From NCBI RefSeq assembly GCF_016901015.1, contig NZ_JAFEUP010000005.1:124001-188000 (forward strand): a stretch of DNA of 64,000 bases, in the 5' to 3' direction. The notes under the pieces were generated by a model, which worked only from the letters and a program-made list of their open reading frames with translations, did not search any database and had not been told where the DNA came from. The stretch's first letter is position 1, and each line of letters begins with the position of its first letter. The translations under genes were made by a program, and so were the position numbers. Of this stretch, positions 38,641 to 49,100 are shown in pieces. Source of the stretch: Zestomonas insulae (GTDB lineage Bacteria; Pseudomonadota; Gammaproteobacteria; Pseudomonadales; Pseudomonadaceae).

Positions 38641-40047
38641 ATGGGCCTGAATGACCAGTGGATGCAACGCGATCTCGCGGTGCTCTGGCACCCCTGCACG
38701 CAGATGAAGGACCACGAACGCCTGCCGCTGATCCCGATCAAGCGTGGCGAGGGCGTATGGCTCGAGGACTTCGACGGCAAGCGCTACCTCGACGCGGTAA
38801 GCTCCTGGTGGGTCAACGTGTTCGGCCACGCCAACCCGCGCATCAGCGGGCCGATCAAGGCGCAGCTCGACCAGCTCGAGCACGTGATGCTCGCCGGCTT
38901 CACCCATTCGCCGGTGATCGAGCTGTCCGAGCGTCTGGTGCAGCTCACCCCGGCCGGGCTGAACAAGGTGTTCTACGCCGACAACGGCTCGTCGGGCATC
39001 GAGGTGGCGCTGAAGATGAGCCACCACTACTGGATCAACAGCGGCCAGCCAGGCAAGAAGCGCTTCGTCACCCTGAGCAACAGCTACCACGGCGAAACCG
39101 TGGCGGCGATGTCGGTGGGCGACGTGGCGCTGTTCACCGACACCTACAAGGCACTGCTGCTCGACACTATCAAGGTGCCCAGCCCGGACTGCTACCTGCG
39201 CCCAGAGGGCATGGGCTGGGAAGAGCATTCGCGCAATATGTTCGCGGCCATGGAGCAGACCCTCGCCGAGCACGCCCACGAGGTCGCCGCGGTGATTGTC
39301 GAGCCGCTGATCCAGGGCGCCGGCGGCATGCGCATGTACCACCCGGTGTACCTGCAGCTGCTGCGCGAGGCCTGCGACCGTTACGGTGTGCACCTGATCC
39401 ACGACGAGATCGCCGTCGGCTTCGGCCGTACCGGGACGATGTTCGCCTGCGAACAGGCCGGCATCACCCCGGACTTCCTGGTGCTGTCCAAGGCGCTCAC
39501 CGGCGGCTATCTGCCGATGGCCGCGGTGCTCACTACCGACAACGTCTACGCGGCGTTCTACGACGATTACGCGACGCTGCGTGCCTTCCTCCACTCGCAC
39601 ACCTACACCGGCAACCCGCTGGCCTGCGCCGCCGCGCTGGCGACCCTGGATATCTTCCAGCAGGACAAGGTGATTGAGGCCAACAAGCCGCTGGCCGCGC
39701 GCATGGCCAGCGCCACCGCGCATCTGGTCGACCACCCGCACGTCGCCGAAGTGCGCCAGACCGGCATGGCCCTGGCCATCGAGATGGTCCAGGACAAGCC
39801 CAGCAAGACCGCCTACCCCTGGCAGCAGCGCCGCGGCCTGCAGGTCTACCAGCACGCCCTGAGTCGCGGCGCGCTGCTGCGCCCGCTGGGCAACGTGGTG
39901 TACTTCCTGCCGCCGTACGTGATCACCCCCGAGCAGATCGACTTCCTCGCCGAAGTCGCCAGCGAAGGCATCGACCTGGCCACTCGCAGCTCGCTGAGCG
40001 TCGCGGTGGCTTCCGACCTCTATCCCAACCACCGCGACCCGGGTTAG
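38641..40047 (+). CDS. bioA: adenosylmethionine-8-amino-7-oxononanoate aminotransferase
   Basis: 468 residues. It transaminates KAPA to DAPA with SAM as amino donor in biotin synthesis, using pyridoxal phosphate. Signatures are LWHPCTQMKDHE, AVSSWWVNVFGHANPRI, the class III motif LIHDEIAVGFGRTGTMFACE, and LSKALTGGYLPMAAVLTT, which holds the cofactor lysine. GAGGAG nine bases before 38641 fixes the start. No other biotin genes are present; bioA stands apart from bioBFHCD in pseudomonads. Confidence 0.94.
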   Translation: MGLNDQWMQRDLAVLWHPCTQMKDHERLPLIPIKRGEGVWLEDFDGKRYLDAVSSWWVNVFGHANPRISGPIKAQLDQLEHVMLAGFTHSPVIELSERLVQLTPAGLNKVFYADNGSSGIEVALKMSHHYWINSGQPGKKRFVTLSNSYHGETVAAMSVGDVALFTDTYKALLLDTIKVPSPDCYLRPEGMGWEEHSRNMFAAMEQTLAEHAHEVAAVIVEPLIQGAGGMRMYHPVYLQLLREACDRYGVHLIHDEIAVGFGRTGTMFACEQAGITPDFLVLSKALTGGYLPMAAVLTTDNVYAAFYDDYATLRAFLHSHTYTGNPLACAAALATLDIFQQDKVIEANKPLAARMASATAHLVDHPHVAEVRQTGMALAIEMVQDKPSKTAYPWQQRRGLQVYQHALSRGALLRPLGNVVYFLPPYVITPEQIDFLAEVASEGIDLATRSSLSVAVASDLYPNHRDPG

Positions 40048-40357
40048 GCATCGCGTCCCTCCCGAGTACCCAACCGCGCGGCACATCTGTCGCGCCGTGG
40101 CCCCGCCTTGTCGATGCGCGCCGCACCGCCGCCGAGCCTTGCCGCGCGCGGCACTCAGCGGATTCCCGCGAACCGCGCAAGGCACTGCAATACCTGGCAT
40201 GAAACCACCGGCACAGGCCCGGAATATCACTACTTCTGCCTATTGTGATATCGCATTGCTGCTACCTAACCTGTCGCGCCAGCCAAAATTTGGCCCTACA
40301 ACAAGAGCCCTGAGCGGTGCCCTGCGCACTCCATCGGTAGCCTGTCGTGAGACCCCC
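40048..40357. other. 310-base intergenic region upstream of the inserted chemoreceptor gene
   Basis: No supported gene. It turns markedly AT-richer from 40200 onward. It holds an inverted repeat ATATCAC-N14-GTGATAT at 40224-40251 and a second dyad CCAAA-A-TTTGG near 40282. No FliA-type promoter like those of the other two receptors was found. Confidence 0.55.
40224..40251. promoter_or_regulatory. candidate operator upstream of the dCache-like chemoreceptor
   Basis: ATATCAC and GTGATAT, 7-bp arms separated by 14 bases, about 107 bases before the ATG, in an AT-rich patch. It could be a dimeric regulator site; the identity is unknown. Confidence 0.35.
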
Positions 40358-42316
40358 ATGCCTAGCCAGTCCCTGCACTCCAAGCTGTTCGTGACCGCCC
40401 AGTTGGGCGCTGCCCTGGTTCTCTCCCTACTCCTCGCCTTCGTCGCCTTCGCCGGCTACAAGATGGCTACCGGCAACGCGGCCAAGTACGTTGAACGCAC
40501 CGTGGAAGTCAACGCCAGACAAGTCGAAGCCGAACTGGACAAGGCCTGGAGTGTCGCGGCTTCGCTGACTGACGCAGCCCTGGCGCTGCAATCCCAACAC
40601 GCCGAGCGAACCCAGACAGACGCCGTGACCCGGCGGATGCTGGAGAGCAATCCCCAGTTACTCGGCCTCGGCCACTATTGGCACGCGAATACCTACGACG
40701 GCAATGACGCGGCACATGTCGGGCAACCCGGGAGCGATGCCGATGGCCGTTACATGAGCCACTGGAGCCGGACCACAGGTGCAGTGCAGGCCGACACTAC
40801 TACAGCCCATCAAGACTATCGTCCGCCGCGCTCGAACCAGGCCTGGGTCAGCGAGCCTTACCGCCGCACTACCACCGGCGGCCAACCAGAGATGCTGCTG
40901 TCGATCATGCTGCCCCTGCAGCAGGGTGGCCAGGCTCTCGGTGTCACCGCCGTCGATCTGCCCCTGCAGGCCATCACCCGGCAACTGGCTCAGATCGACG
41001 TATATGGTGGTTATGCCGCGCTGATCTCTACCGCAGGCCACTATGCCAGCCACCCGGATACCCAGCGCCTGGGCCAGTTGGCCGACGACCTGCCCGCAGA
41101 GGCGATGCACGCCATTGAGGCAGGCCAGCCCTACAGTTTCAACCGCGATGGCCAAGCCTATCGCCTACAGCCGGTGAGAATTGGCAACACCGCCAATCCC
41201 TGGGCCCTGCTGGTTAGCTACTCCCAAGAGGCTGCCCAGGCACAGATCTACAAGCTGATCACCATCACCATCAGCCTCGGCGTCACGGCCCTGCTGCTGA
41301 TGGCTGCGCTGTTGTGGTTCCTGTTGGCCTGGCAGATCCGACCCTTGGTCGGTCTGGCCAATGGCATCCAGGGCTGGCAGGGCGAGCTGAGCCTGCGCTT
41401 TGAGCAGCGCGGCCGCGACGAGACCGGCAAACTGGCCGGTGCCTTCAATCAGTTCATTCAGCGCCTGAGCGACCTGGTCGGCTCGATCCGCCACAGCAGC
41501 GGCACGCTGATGAATGTCTCACAGCACCTCGATCACACCACCCGAGCGGTGGCGGAGCGCTCCTCCGCACAACACACCGCCACCGAAGAAATGGCCGGCG
41601 GGGTAACTGCGCTCGCCCAGTCAGTGACCGAAATGGCCCAGCAAGCCGAAGAGGTCGAGCACCTGGCGCGCAACACCGAGGCGCTGACCTCGCGCATCGC
41701 CCGTGACATGGGCCAGACCGTCGGCGAGATCGGCCACGTCAACCAGACGATGGGGGCGGTCGCGGACTCGGTCGGCCGCCTGGAGGAACGCTCGCAGCAG
41801 ATCGCCGGGATCGTCGACGTGATCCGCAGCATCGCCGAACAAACCAACCTGCTGGCCCTTAACGCCGCCATTGAGGCCGCGCGCGCCGGTGAGCAGGGCC
41901 GTGGCTTCGCCGTCGTCGCCGATGAGGTACGCAGCCTGGCTGAACGCACCAGCCGCTCCACTCGTGAGATCGGCGAGATGATCGGCGCCATCGGCAGCGA
42001 TATCAGCCAAACAGTGGACGATGTGCAGCAGGTCGGCCAAGCCATGCATCAGGGGGTGGAGCAGCTCTCCGCTTCGGCAGCCGGGGTGGAACAGATCCGC
42101 CAGCACGCCCAGGATATTCTCGCGCGCATTAGCGAGGTGGCGCGCCAGACCCAGGGCCAGTCGGCCACTGGCGAGCAGCTGTCGATCTCGATCCAGGGTG
42201 TGCGCGGCATCTCCGAGCAGAACGATCAGGCCATCCGCGGTCTGCTGGATCAGTCCAACCAGTTGCGTGACCAGGCCAATTCCCTGAGTCAGCAACTAGG
42301 TCAGTTCCGCCACTGA
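40358..42316 (+). CDS. methyl-accepting chemotaxis protein with periplasmic dCache-like sensor
   Basis: 652 residues: N-terminal membrane helix (about 15-38), a periplasmic sensor of about 280 residues with WVSEPYRRTTTGGQPEMLLS and VTAVDLPLQAI, a pattern of double-Cache domains, a second membrane helix (about 300-325), HAMP, and the signalling domain with tip [20 protein letters not shown]. The sensor should read an extracellular small molecule; the ligand cannot be assigned. It sits between bioA and rsmE, which are neighbours in P. aeruginosa, so it looks like a lineage-specific insertion. The start at 40358 gives MPSQSLHSKLFVTAQ; upstream frame is not protein-like. Confidence 0.93.
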   Translation: MPSQSLHSKLFVTAQLGAALVLSLLLAFVAFAGYKMATGNAAKYVERTVEVNARQVEAELDKAWSVAASLTDAALALQSQHAERTQTDAVTRRMLESNPQLLGLGHYWHANTYDGNDAAHVGQPGSDADGRYMSHWSRTTGAVQADTTTAHQDYRPPRSNQAWVSEPYRRTTTGGQPEMLLSIMLPLQQGGQALGVTAVDLPLQAITRQLAQIDVYGGYAALISTAGHYASHPDTQRLGQLADDLPAEAMHAIEAGQPYSFNRDGQAYRLQPVRIGNTANPWALLVSYSQEAAQAQIYKLITITISLGVTALLLMAALLWFLLAWQIRPLVGLANGIQGWQGELSLRFEQRGRDETGKLAGAFNQFIQRLSDLVGSIRHSSGTLMNVSQHLDHTTRAVAERSSAQHTATEEMAGGVTALAQSVTEMAQQAEEVEHLARNTEALTSRIARDMGQTVGEIGHVNQTMGAVADSVGRLEERSQQIAGIVDVIRSIAEQTNLLALNAAIEAARAGEQGRGFAVVADEVRSLAERTSRSTREIGEMIGAIGSDISQTVDDVQQVGQAMHQGVEQLSASAAGVEQIRQHAQDILARISEVARQTQGQSATGEQLSISIQGVRGISEQNDQAIRGLLDQSNQLRDQANSLSQQLGQFRH

Positions 42317-42381
42317 GCGGTCTACACGCTGCAGGTGCCAGGCCTTAAACTGCGCACCTGACCAGCCCTGACCGACTCCCC

Positions 42382-43104
42382 ATGCGCCTATCTCGCTTCT
42401 TCATCGACGCCCCGCTCGCCCTCGGCCAGCACGACCTGCCCGAGGCGCAGGCCCACTACATTGGCCGCGTGCTGCGGCATGCCGCCGGCGATGCCGTGCA
42501 GCTGTTCGACGGCAGCGGCCAGGAGTTCCTCGGCGAGCTGGTCGAGGTCAGCAAGAAGGCCGTGCGCGTCGAGCTGCGCGAGCAGTTCGCCGGGCTCGCC
42601 GAGTCGCCGCTGCACATCCACCTCGGCCAGGGTCTGTCGCGCGGCGAGCGCATGGACTGGGCGATCCAGAAGGCCACCGAACTGGGCGCCACGGCGATCA
42701 CGCCGATCGTCTCGGAGCGCTGCGAAGTGCGCCTCAAGGATGAGCGCGCCGACAAGCGCATGGCGCACTGGCGCCAGGTGGCGATCAGCGCCTGCGAGCA
42801 GTGCGGCCGCTCGGTGCTGCCGCTGCTGCATGCGCCGCTGGCGCTGGGCGACTGGCTGCAGCAGGTCGAGGCCGACCTCAAGCTGGTCCTGCATCCGGTG
42901 GCCGCACCGCTGGCCAGCCATGCCAAACCAGCCAGCCTGGCGTTCCTGATCGGCCCGGAAGGCGGCCTCAGCGACGCCGAAGTCGAGCAGGCCAAGGCCC
43001 AGGGCTTCCAGGCCGCGCGCCTCGGCCCGCGGGTATTGCGCACCGAGACCGCGCCGGTGGTGGCGCTGAGCGTCGCCCAGCAGCTGTGGGGCGACTTCGC
43101 CTGA
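42382..43104 (+). CDS. rsmE: 16S rRNA (uracil-1498-N3)-methyltransferase
   Basis: 240 residues. SAM-dependent SPOUT-class enzyme that methylates U1498 of 16S rRNA. It has QAHYIGRVLRHAAGDAVQLF in the N-terminal PUA-like domain, SRGERMDWAIQKATELGATA, and the knot motif FLIGPEGGLSDAEVEQA followed by LGPRVLRTETAPVVAL. It follows the inserted chemoreceptor by 65 bases and converges with chpE, their stops only four bases apart. Confidence 0.96.
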   Translation: MRLSRFFIDAPLALGQHDLPEAQAHYIGRVLRHAAGDAVQLFDGSGQEFLGELVEVSKKAVRVELREQFAGLAESPLHIHLGQGLSRGERMDWAIQKATELGATAITPIVSERCEVRLKDERADKRMAHWRQVAISACEQCGRSVLPLLHAPLALGDWLQQVEADLKLVLHPVAAPLASHAKPASLAFLIGPEGGLSDAEVEQAKAQGFQAARLGPRVLRTETAPVVALSVAQQLWGDFA

Positions 43105-43108
43105 GGCC

Positions 43109-43720
43109 TTACAGGCCGCGCAGCGCCAGCCCGGCGCAGCCCAGCAACAGCAGGCCGCACATCGCGTAGCTGACCTGCTGCCAGCGCGGCGAGGTGTGCC
43201 GGCGCAGCCAGTCCACCAGCAGCGCGCAGACGAAGCACCAGAGCAGCGCGGCGAGCATGAAGCCGGTGAAGAACACCCCAAGCTGCGCCGGGCTTGGCGG
43301 CCCGGCCACCAGGCCGCTCAAGGCGCTGCCCAGCGCGCCCCAGAACACCAGATTCTTCGGATTGGACAGCGACAGCAGCGCGCCGGCGGCAAACGCCTGG
43401 CGCCCCTGCTCACTGCTAGCGCTCAACGTCTGCGGCGGTCGCCAGGCATCGCGCAGGCCTTGCACGCCCAGCCAGGCCAGGTAGGCCGCGCTGGCCAGGG
43501 TCAGGGGCTGGCGCACCGCGTCCTGCGCCAACAGCAGCGCCAGGCTGGACAGGCCGATCAGTGCCCACAGCGCATCACCGATCAGCGAACCGAGTTGCAC
43601 CAGCAGCGCCGGACGGAAGCCGCCCTGCAGGCCGCGCCGCAGGGTTTCGCTGAACACCGCGCCGGGTGACGCGCAGAACGCCAGGCCGAACAGCACGGCC
43701 GCAAGAAAGATCGACAACAT
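43109..43720 (-). CDS. chpE: ChpE, LysE-family transporter of the Chp cluster
   Basis: 203 residues with six hydrophobic helices and the LysE/RhtB N-terminal signature (FCASPGAVFSETLRRGLQGG). The family exports amino acids. It is the last gene of the pil-chp cluster, matching P. aeruginosa ChpE, whose role in twitching has not been defined. It lies 74 bases after chpD. Confidence 0.88.
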   Translation of the reverse strand: MLSIFLAAVLFGLAFCASPGAVFSETLRRGLQGGFRPALLVQLGSLIGDALWALIGLSSLALLLAQDAVRQPLTLASAAYLAWLGVQGLRDAWRPPQTLSASSEQGRQAFAAGALLSLSNPKNLVFWGALGSALSGLVAGPPSPAQLGVFFTGFMLAALLWCFVCALLVDWLRRHTSPRWQQVSYAMCGLLLLGCAGLALRGL

Positions 43721-43794
43721 GGACTTAGCGCCTGCAGCGGGATCGAGCGACGCAGTATCCGAGGCGCAGGCGCTGCCGACTTGAACCGGATTGC

Positions 43795-44595
43795 TCAGCT
43801 GCCGAGCAGGCGCTGATAGCGTCCCGGCGTCAGGCCATAGGCGGCGCGGAAATGTCGGTTAAGGTGGCTCTGATCGGCGAAGCCCAAGGCGTGCGCCACC
43901 GCGCCGGCGGCTTGGCCCTGGCGCAGCAGGCCCTGGGCGCGGCAGGTGCGCAGCTGCATGGCCCACTGCCGCGGGCTGAGTCCGGTGCGCCGCTTGAAGA
44001 CGCGCAGCAGGTGGAACTTCGACAAGCCCACGCTGAGCGCCATGGCGTCCAGGCTCGGTGGCTCGGCGAGGTGACTGGCAAGCAGTTCCTGCAGCCGCGT
44101 GATTGGCCCCTGCCCGCAGTCCGCAGCAACCGGCAGGCGCGCCCGCGCGCCGCTGGCGACCGCACCGAGCAGGCCGATCAACGCCTCTTCGCCGCGTTCG
44201 CGGCGGTGCGCATCGTCGCTCAAACCCAGCTCGATGGCCTGCGCCAGCTCAGCGGCGAGGACCGGGTTGTGCTGCAGCGGTTGGGCGAACTCGAGTTGCG
44301 CCAGGCCCAGGCTCTCGGCCAGCAGCGGCGCCGGCAGGTAGAGACTGACGTAGCGCCAGGGCTGACCAGCACGCGCGCCACCGCCCTGGATCGCGCCGGG
44401 ATTATAGGTGGTGATCGCGCCAACCGCGGCGCTGAAGGTGCGGCCATCCAGCCAGATCTGCTCCTCGCCGAGCAGGTTGGCGCCGATGACGAATTCGTCG
44501 TGGCTGTGCTTGTCGAACTGCTGGCCGCTGGCCTGGGTGCTGGCCACCTCGAAACCGCCGAGGCGCGCCAGGCGCAACTGTTCCACGGCAGCCAA
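43795..44595 (-). CDS. chpD: ChpD, AraC-family transcriptional regulator
   Basis: 266 residues: an N-terminal AraC-binding cupin-like domain (FDKHSHDEFVIGANLLGEEQ) and a C-terminal double helix-turn-helix with GLSKFHLLRVFKRRTGLSPR and LGFADQSHLNRHFRAAYGLTPG. It follows chpC directly: the chpC TGA is next to a TTG that would open this frame, while a GTG three codons later is an alternative start. Neither has a strong ribosome site, so the protein may depend on coupled translation. Matches P. aeruginosa ChpD by position and type. Confidence 0.88.
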   Translation of the reverse strand: MAAVEQLRLARLGGFEVASTQASGQQFDKHSHDEFVIGANLLGEEQIWLDGRTFSAAVGAITTYNPGAIQGGGARAGQPWRYVSLYLPAPLLAESLGLAQLEFAQPLQHNPVLAAELAQAIELGLSDDAHRRERGEEALIGLLGAVASGARARLPVAADCGQGPITRLQELLASHLAEPPSLDAMALSVGLSKFHLLRVFKRRTGLSPRQWAMQLRTCRAQGLLRQGQAAGAVAHALGFADQSHLNRHFRAAYGLTPGRYQRLLGS

Positions 44596-45066
44596 TCAGA
44601 TCAGGCCGGCATCCGCCAGCTTCTGCTCGAGGGCTACCAGATCGGGGATCTTCGCCACGCCATCGCCGAAACTCACCGCCTCCAGCTCCAGCGGCGCAAG
44701 CGGCACATCGGCGCGCGGCAGGTGTTCATCGAGCTTCAGCGAGCGCGGAATGCCCTGCACCAGCAGGGCGATGAACTTCACTTGCGGGCGGCCACCGAGA
44801 GCGTTGAGCACCGCGACGCGCACCCCAGAGCGAATCTGCGGCTGACCGTCGGAGGCGGCCTCGAAGGACAGCAGCGGCAGGTTGAGGTCGCGCCAGGCGA
44901 TCTGCCCGAGGAACCAGGCCGGCATGCCCGGGGTGGCCTGCGGCGCGCGGTAGGCGATCATCTCGGCGACCGCCACGTTGGGCAGCAGCAGGGTGCGGTC
45001 GGCCAGCGGCAGGAGCAGCCCGGTGAGGCTGGAGGCGCTGTTCTGGGTGGCGACGGCTTGGCTCAT
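44596..45066 (-). CDS. chpC: ChpC, CheW-like adaptor
   Basis: 156 residues forming one CheW domain (GLLLPLADRTLLLPNVAVAE, then PAWFLGQIAWRDLNLPLLSF). CheW proteins link receptors to the kinase. ChpC is the second CheW-type protein of the cluster beside PilI and may connect another receptor to ChpA. GGAG eight bases before the ATG at 45066 sets the start. Confidence 0.92.
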   Translation of the reverse strand: MSQAVATQNSASSLTGLLLPLADRTLLLPNVAVAEMIAYRAPQATPGMPAWFLGQIAWRDLNLPLLSFEAASDGQPQIRSGVRVAVLNALGGRPQVKFIALLVQGIPRSLKLDEHLPRADVPLAPLELEAVSFGDGVAKIPDLVALEQKLADAGLI

Positions 45067-45097
45067 GACAACTCCGCTAAGACTATTCGGGTGAGGC

Positions 45098-46117
45098 TCA
45101 GGCGCACTGCCCGGCCAGGTGGTCGACCAGCGCCGCGGCCAGCTCGCGCGGGTCGCCGCTGAAGGCGCTGTAGCCGCCCTCGCGCAGGCTGTCCGGCATG
45201 CTCGGGCAGGCGCAGCTGTCGGCGCGCTGGGTCCAGATCGCGCCGCCCTGGCGGCGCACATAGGCGGCCGCGGCGCTGCCATCGCTGCCCATGCCGCTGA
45301 AGGCGATCACCCCGCACTGCGCACCGTAGTGCTGGGCGAGGTTGAGCATCATCTGGTCGATCGACGGGCTGTAGGGTTCCGGCCAGCCGCGGCCGTTCAT
45401 GTGCATCGCGCCGTCGTCGGCGAAGCCCAGCTCGCGCTGGATCGGCACCACCACCACTTCGCCGCAGCGCACCGGATCGCCGTGGCGCGCCGGATTGATG
45501 TGCCACTGGCTGTGGCGGCCGACGGCCTGCGGCAGCGCCGTCTCGAAACTGGCGTCGATGTGCTGGGCGTAGATGAAGCCGAGCGGCAGGCCACCCGGCA
45601 AGGCATCGAGGAATGCCTTGACCGCCGCCGGGCCGCCGAGTGAGGCGGCCAGCAGCCACACCTGGCGCGCCGGTTCGCCAGCGACCAGCGGGGTGTCGGC
45701 CAGTGCCTGCGGCAATTCCAGACGATTGGGGCGCTGCGCCTCGGCGAGCAACGCCTCGAGGCTGGGGCCGACCGCCTGCGACGGATCGCCGACCAGCTTC
45801 TTCAGCTTGGCCACCAGGCGTCGCTCCCAGCGCGGGTAATGCTCGGAATGGCGCTCCGGAGCATGGCCTTCGCCGAACAGCACCGGTGCGTCGGCCCGCT
45901 CGAGCAGGCGATCGACCAGCGGCGAGTCTTCCAGCTGCGCCAGGTCGACCAGCCACAGGTCGACGCTGTGCGCCGCCAGGGCTTCATCGTCGAGGCGCGC
46001 CGGGTCGCTGTTGAGCACCACTTCGTAGCCATTGCCGGCCAGCGCCTGCTGCAGCACGTGGCGCTGCAGCGAAGTGTCGGCGATTACCCCAATGCGTCCT
46101 GCGGTCTTGTCCGTCAT
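45098..46117 (-). CDS. chpB: ChpB, CheB-type protein-glutamate methylesterase
   Basis: 339 residues. The C-terminal methylesterase domain has the catalytic triad in AASLGGP (Ser159), YAQHID (His186) and SGMGSDGS (Asp279). The N-terminal 110 residues look like a degenerate receiver: a LWLVDL strand is present but the other acidic residues and the lysine are not in standard positions. It would remove methyl groups from PilJ, opposing PilK. Its ATG overlaps the chpA stop (ATGA). Confidence 0.93.
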   Translation of the reverse strand: MTDKTAGRIGVIADTSLQRHVLQQALAGNGYEVVLNSDPARLDDEALAAHSVDLWLVDLAQLEDSPLVDRLLERADAPVLFGEGHAPERHSEHYPRWERRLVAKLKKLVGDPSQAVGPSLEALLAEAQRPNRLELPQALADTPLVAGEPARQVWLLAASLGGPAAVKAFLDALPGGLPLGFIYAQHIDASFETALPQAVGRHSQWHINPARHGDPVRCGEVVVVPIQRELGFADDGAMHMNGRGWPEPYSPSIDQMMLNLAQHYGAQCGVIAFSGMGSDGSAAAAYVRRQGGAIWTQRADSCACPSMPDSLREGGYSAFSGDPRELAAALVDHLAGQCA

Positions 46118-49100
46118 ATCCGTTTGGCCGGGTGGCGATCCACCAGTTGCGCGATGGTTTCAAGCAGCAGGGATTCCTGATACGGCTTGCCCAGGTACTC
46201 GTTGACGCCGATGTTCATCGCCCGCTCGCGGTGCTTCTCGCCGGTTCGCGAGGTGATCATGATGATCGGCAGATCCTTGAGGCGCTCGTCGTGGCGCACC
46301 AGGGCGGCCACTTCGAAGCCGTCCATGCGCGGCATCTCGATGTCGAGCAGCATGATGTCGGGCTTGTGTTCCTGCAGCAGGGTGATGGCGTCGACCCCGT
46401 CCTTGGCGGTCAGCACGTTCATGCCGTTGCGCTCGAGCAGGCGGCTGGTGACCTTGCGCACGGTGACCGAGTCGTCCACCACCATGATCAGCGGCGGCCG
46501 CTCGACATCCGCCTCGGCGCTGTGGCCGGGCAGGCTGACGGTGCGCGCCTGGGTCAGGTTGAGCTGACGGGCGTGGATCACCCGGATGGTCGCCAAGAGG
46601 TCGAGAATCACCACCACGCGACCGTCACCGAGGATGGTCGCCCCGGAGATGCCGTGGACCCCGGCGAACTGCGCGCCGAGGCTCTTCACCACGATCTCCC
46701 GCGAACCGGCCAGCGCATCGACCTGCACCGCCACCGCGTGCTCGCTGGAGCGCACCAGGATCACCGGCAACGGCAGGCTCTGGCCGACCAGTTTGGGATG
46801 CTGGCCGTTGTTCAGCAGGTCGCCGAGGTAGCGCAGCTCGTAGCTCTGCCCGGCGTATTCGAAGCGCGGCGCGCCCGGCTGGTAGTAAGCCTCCAGCTCG
46901 TAGGGCGAGACCCGCACGATACCTTCGATGGTGTTCAGCGGAATGGCGTAGAGGTCTTCGCCGGAGAGCACCATCAGCGCACGGTTGACCGACACGGTGA
47001 ACGGCAGGCGGATGACGAAGCGGGTGCCCGTGCCGACTTCCGATTCGATGCTCATCGAACCGCCGAGTTGCTTGACCTCGGAGTGCACCACGTCCATGCC
47101 CACGCCACGCCCGGAAATCTGCGTGACCTTCTCCGCCGTGGAGAAGCCCGGCTCGAGGATGAACTGCAGCACTTCGTAGTCGGTGAGGTCGGAATCGGCG
47201 TCCATCATGCCGCGCTCGATGGCCTTGCGGCGCACCGCTTCGAGCTTGATGCCGCCACCGTCGTCGGCGAGGGTGAGGACGATGTCGCCACCTTCGCGGC
47301 CGAGGTTCAGGCGGATGTTGCCGACTTCGCCCTTGCCCGCCGCACGCCGCGCCTCAAGCGGCTCGATGCCGTGGTCGACGGCGTTGCGCAGCATGTGTTC
47401 GAGCGGCGCGACGATGCGTTCGAGCACCGTGCGGTCCATCTCGCCATCGGCGTTGCCGACGTGGAATTCGACCTGCTTGCCCAGTTCGCTGGCCACCTGG
47501 CGGACGATCCGGCGCAGACGCGGCACCAGGCGATCGAACGGCACCATGCGGGTGCGCATCAGGCCTTCCTGCAACTCGGTGTTGACCCGCGCCTGTTGCA
47601 GCAGCAGGGTCTCGGCGTCGCGGTTACGCGCGGCCAGGGTTTCCTTGAGATCGAGCAAGTCGGAGGCCGATTCGAACAGTGCTCGCGACAGCTGCTGCAG
47701 CTGCGAGTGACGGTCCATCTCCAGTGGGTCGAAGTCCTCGTAGCCGGCGCGCTCGGCCTCGGCCTGGTAGCGGCTGAGAATCTGCGCCTGGGTCTCGGTG
47801 TCGAGGCGACGCAGCTGGTCGCGCACCCGGTCGATGGTGGCTTCCATCTCGCTCAGGGTGAAGCTGAAGTCGCTGACCTGCTGTTCGACGCGGCCGCGGA
47901 AGATCGAAGTCTCACCGGCCAGGTTGACCAGGCCTTCGAGCAGCTCGGCCGGCACCTTGACCAGTTCCTGCGGCGCGCGCCGCGCGGCAGCTTCCTGTGC
48001 CGCTTCCTGGGCGCGCTGCACGAACGGCAGCACCTTGAGTTCACGGGCCTGGGCCGGCAGGCTGCTGGCGGCGACGATCGGGCTGTTCAGGTTGGGCAGC
48101 GGTTGCGCCGGCAACTCGACTGGCGGCGCCGCCACCTCGGCCTCTTCGCCGGACAGGCTGGCCTGCAGGCGCTGACGCAGTTCGCCGAGCTCGTGCTGCA
48201 GCCCTTCGAATCCGGACTGCACGTCGAGGAACAGGCTCTCCGGCCAGGGCGCACCCTGATTCTGCGCGTCGCTCAGGTGCTGCTCGAGGTCATGGGTCAG
48301 GTCGCCGAGGCGCTTCTGCCCGGCCAAGCGCGCACCGCCCTTGAGGGTATGCAGGATGCGCAGCATGTCGTCGATCGGCGCGGCGTCATCACGCTCCTGT
48401 TCCCAGCGGCCGATGGCGCTTTCCATCTCTTCGAGCAGGTCGTCGGCTTCCTCGAGGAAGATATCGAGGATGTCCGCCTCGGCTTCGTCGTCGGCCACCT
48501 CGACCGCCTTGAGCGGTACGCCGAGCGGTACGCTCAGTTGTTCGTCCGGGTTGAGGCGAAAGCGTTGGATCGCGGCAATCAGGCTGTCGCCTTCCGGCAA
48601 CGCGCGCTGGCCACGCACCGCATCGAGCATGGCGGCGAGGCGGTCGTGGCAGGCCTGCAGCAGATTGAACAGGCCGGCGCTGGCGCGCAGCTTGCCGTTG
48701 CCGAGGTCCTCGTAGAGGAATTCCAGTTCGTGGGCGAGATCGCCGATTTCGCGAATCTCCGCCATCCGCGCACCACCCTTGAGGGTGTGCAGGTCGCGCT
48801 GCAGCGATTCGACCTCCAGGGTGTTGTCGCTGTTGCTCATCCAGCGCTGCAACGCGGCGCCGGAACTGTCCATGATGTCGAAACCTTCTTCGAGGAAGAT
48901 TTCCACCAACTCGGGGTCGCGGTCGTCGACCACCGCCAGCGCGGCCGGTGACTCGACCAGTGCCGGGGCCGGCACTTCCGGCTTTGGCTCTGGCTCTGGC
49001 TCTGGCTCCGGCTCCGGCTCCGGCTCCGCAGCCAGGATGGGCTCGGCGGCGACCTCGACGGACTCCGGCTCGCTGTCCAATGCGTCTACCGCGTCGTCGT

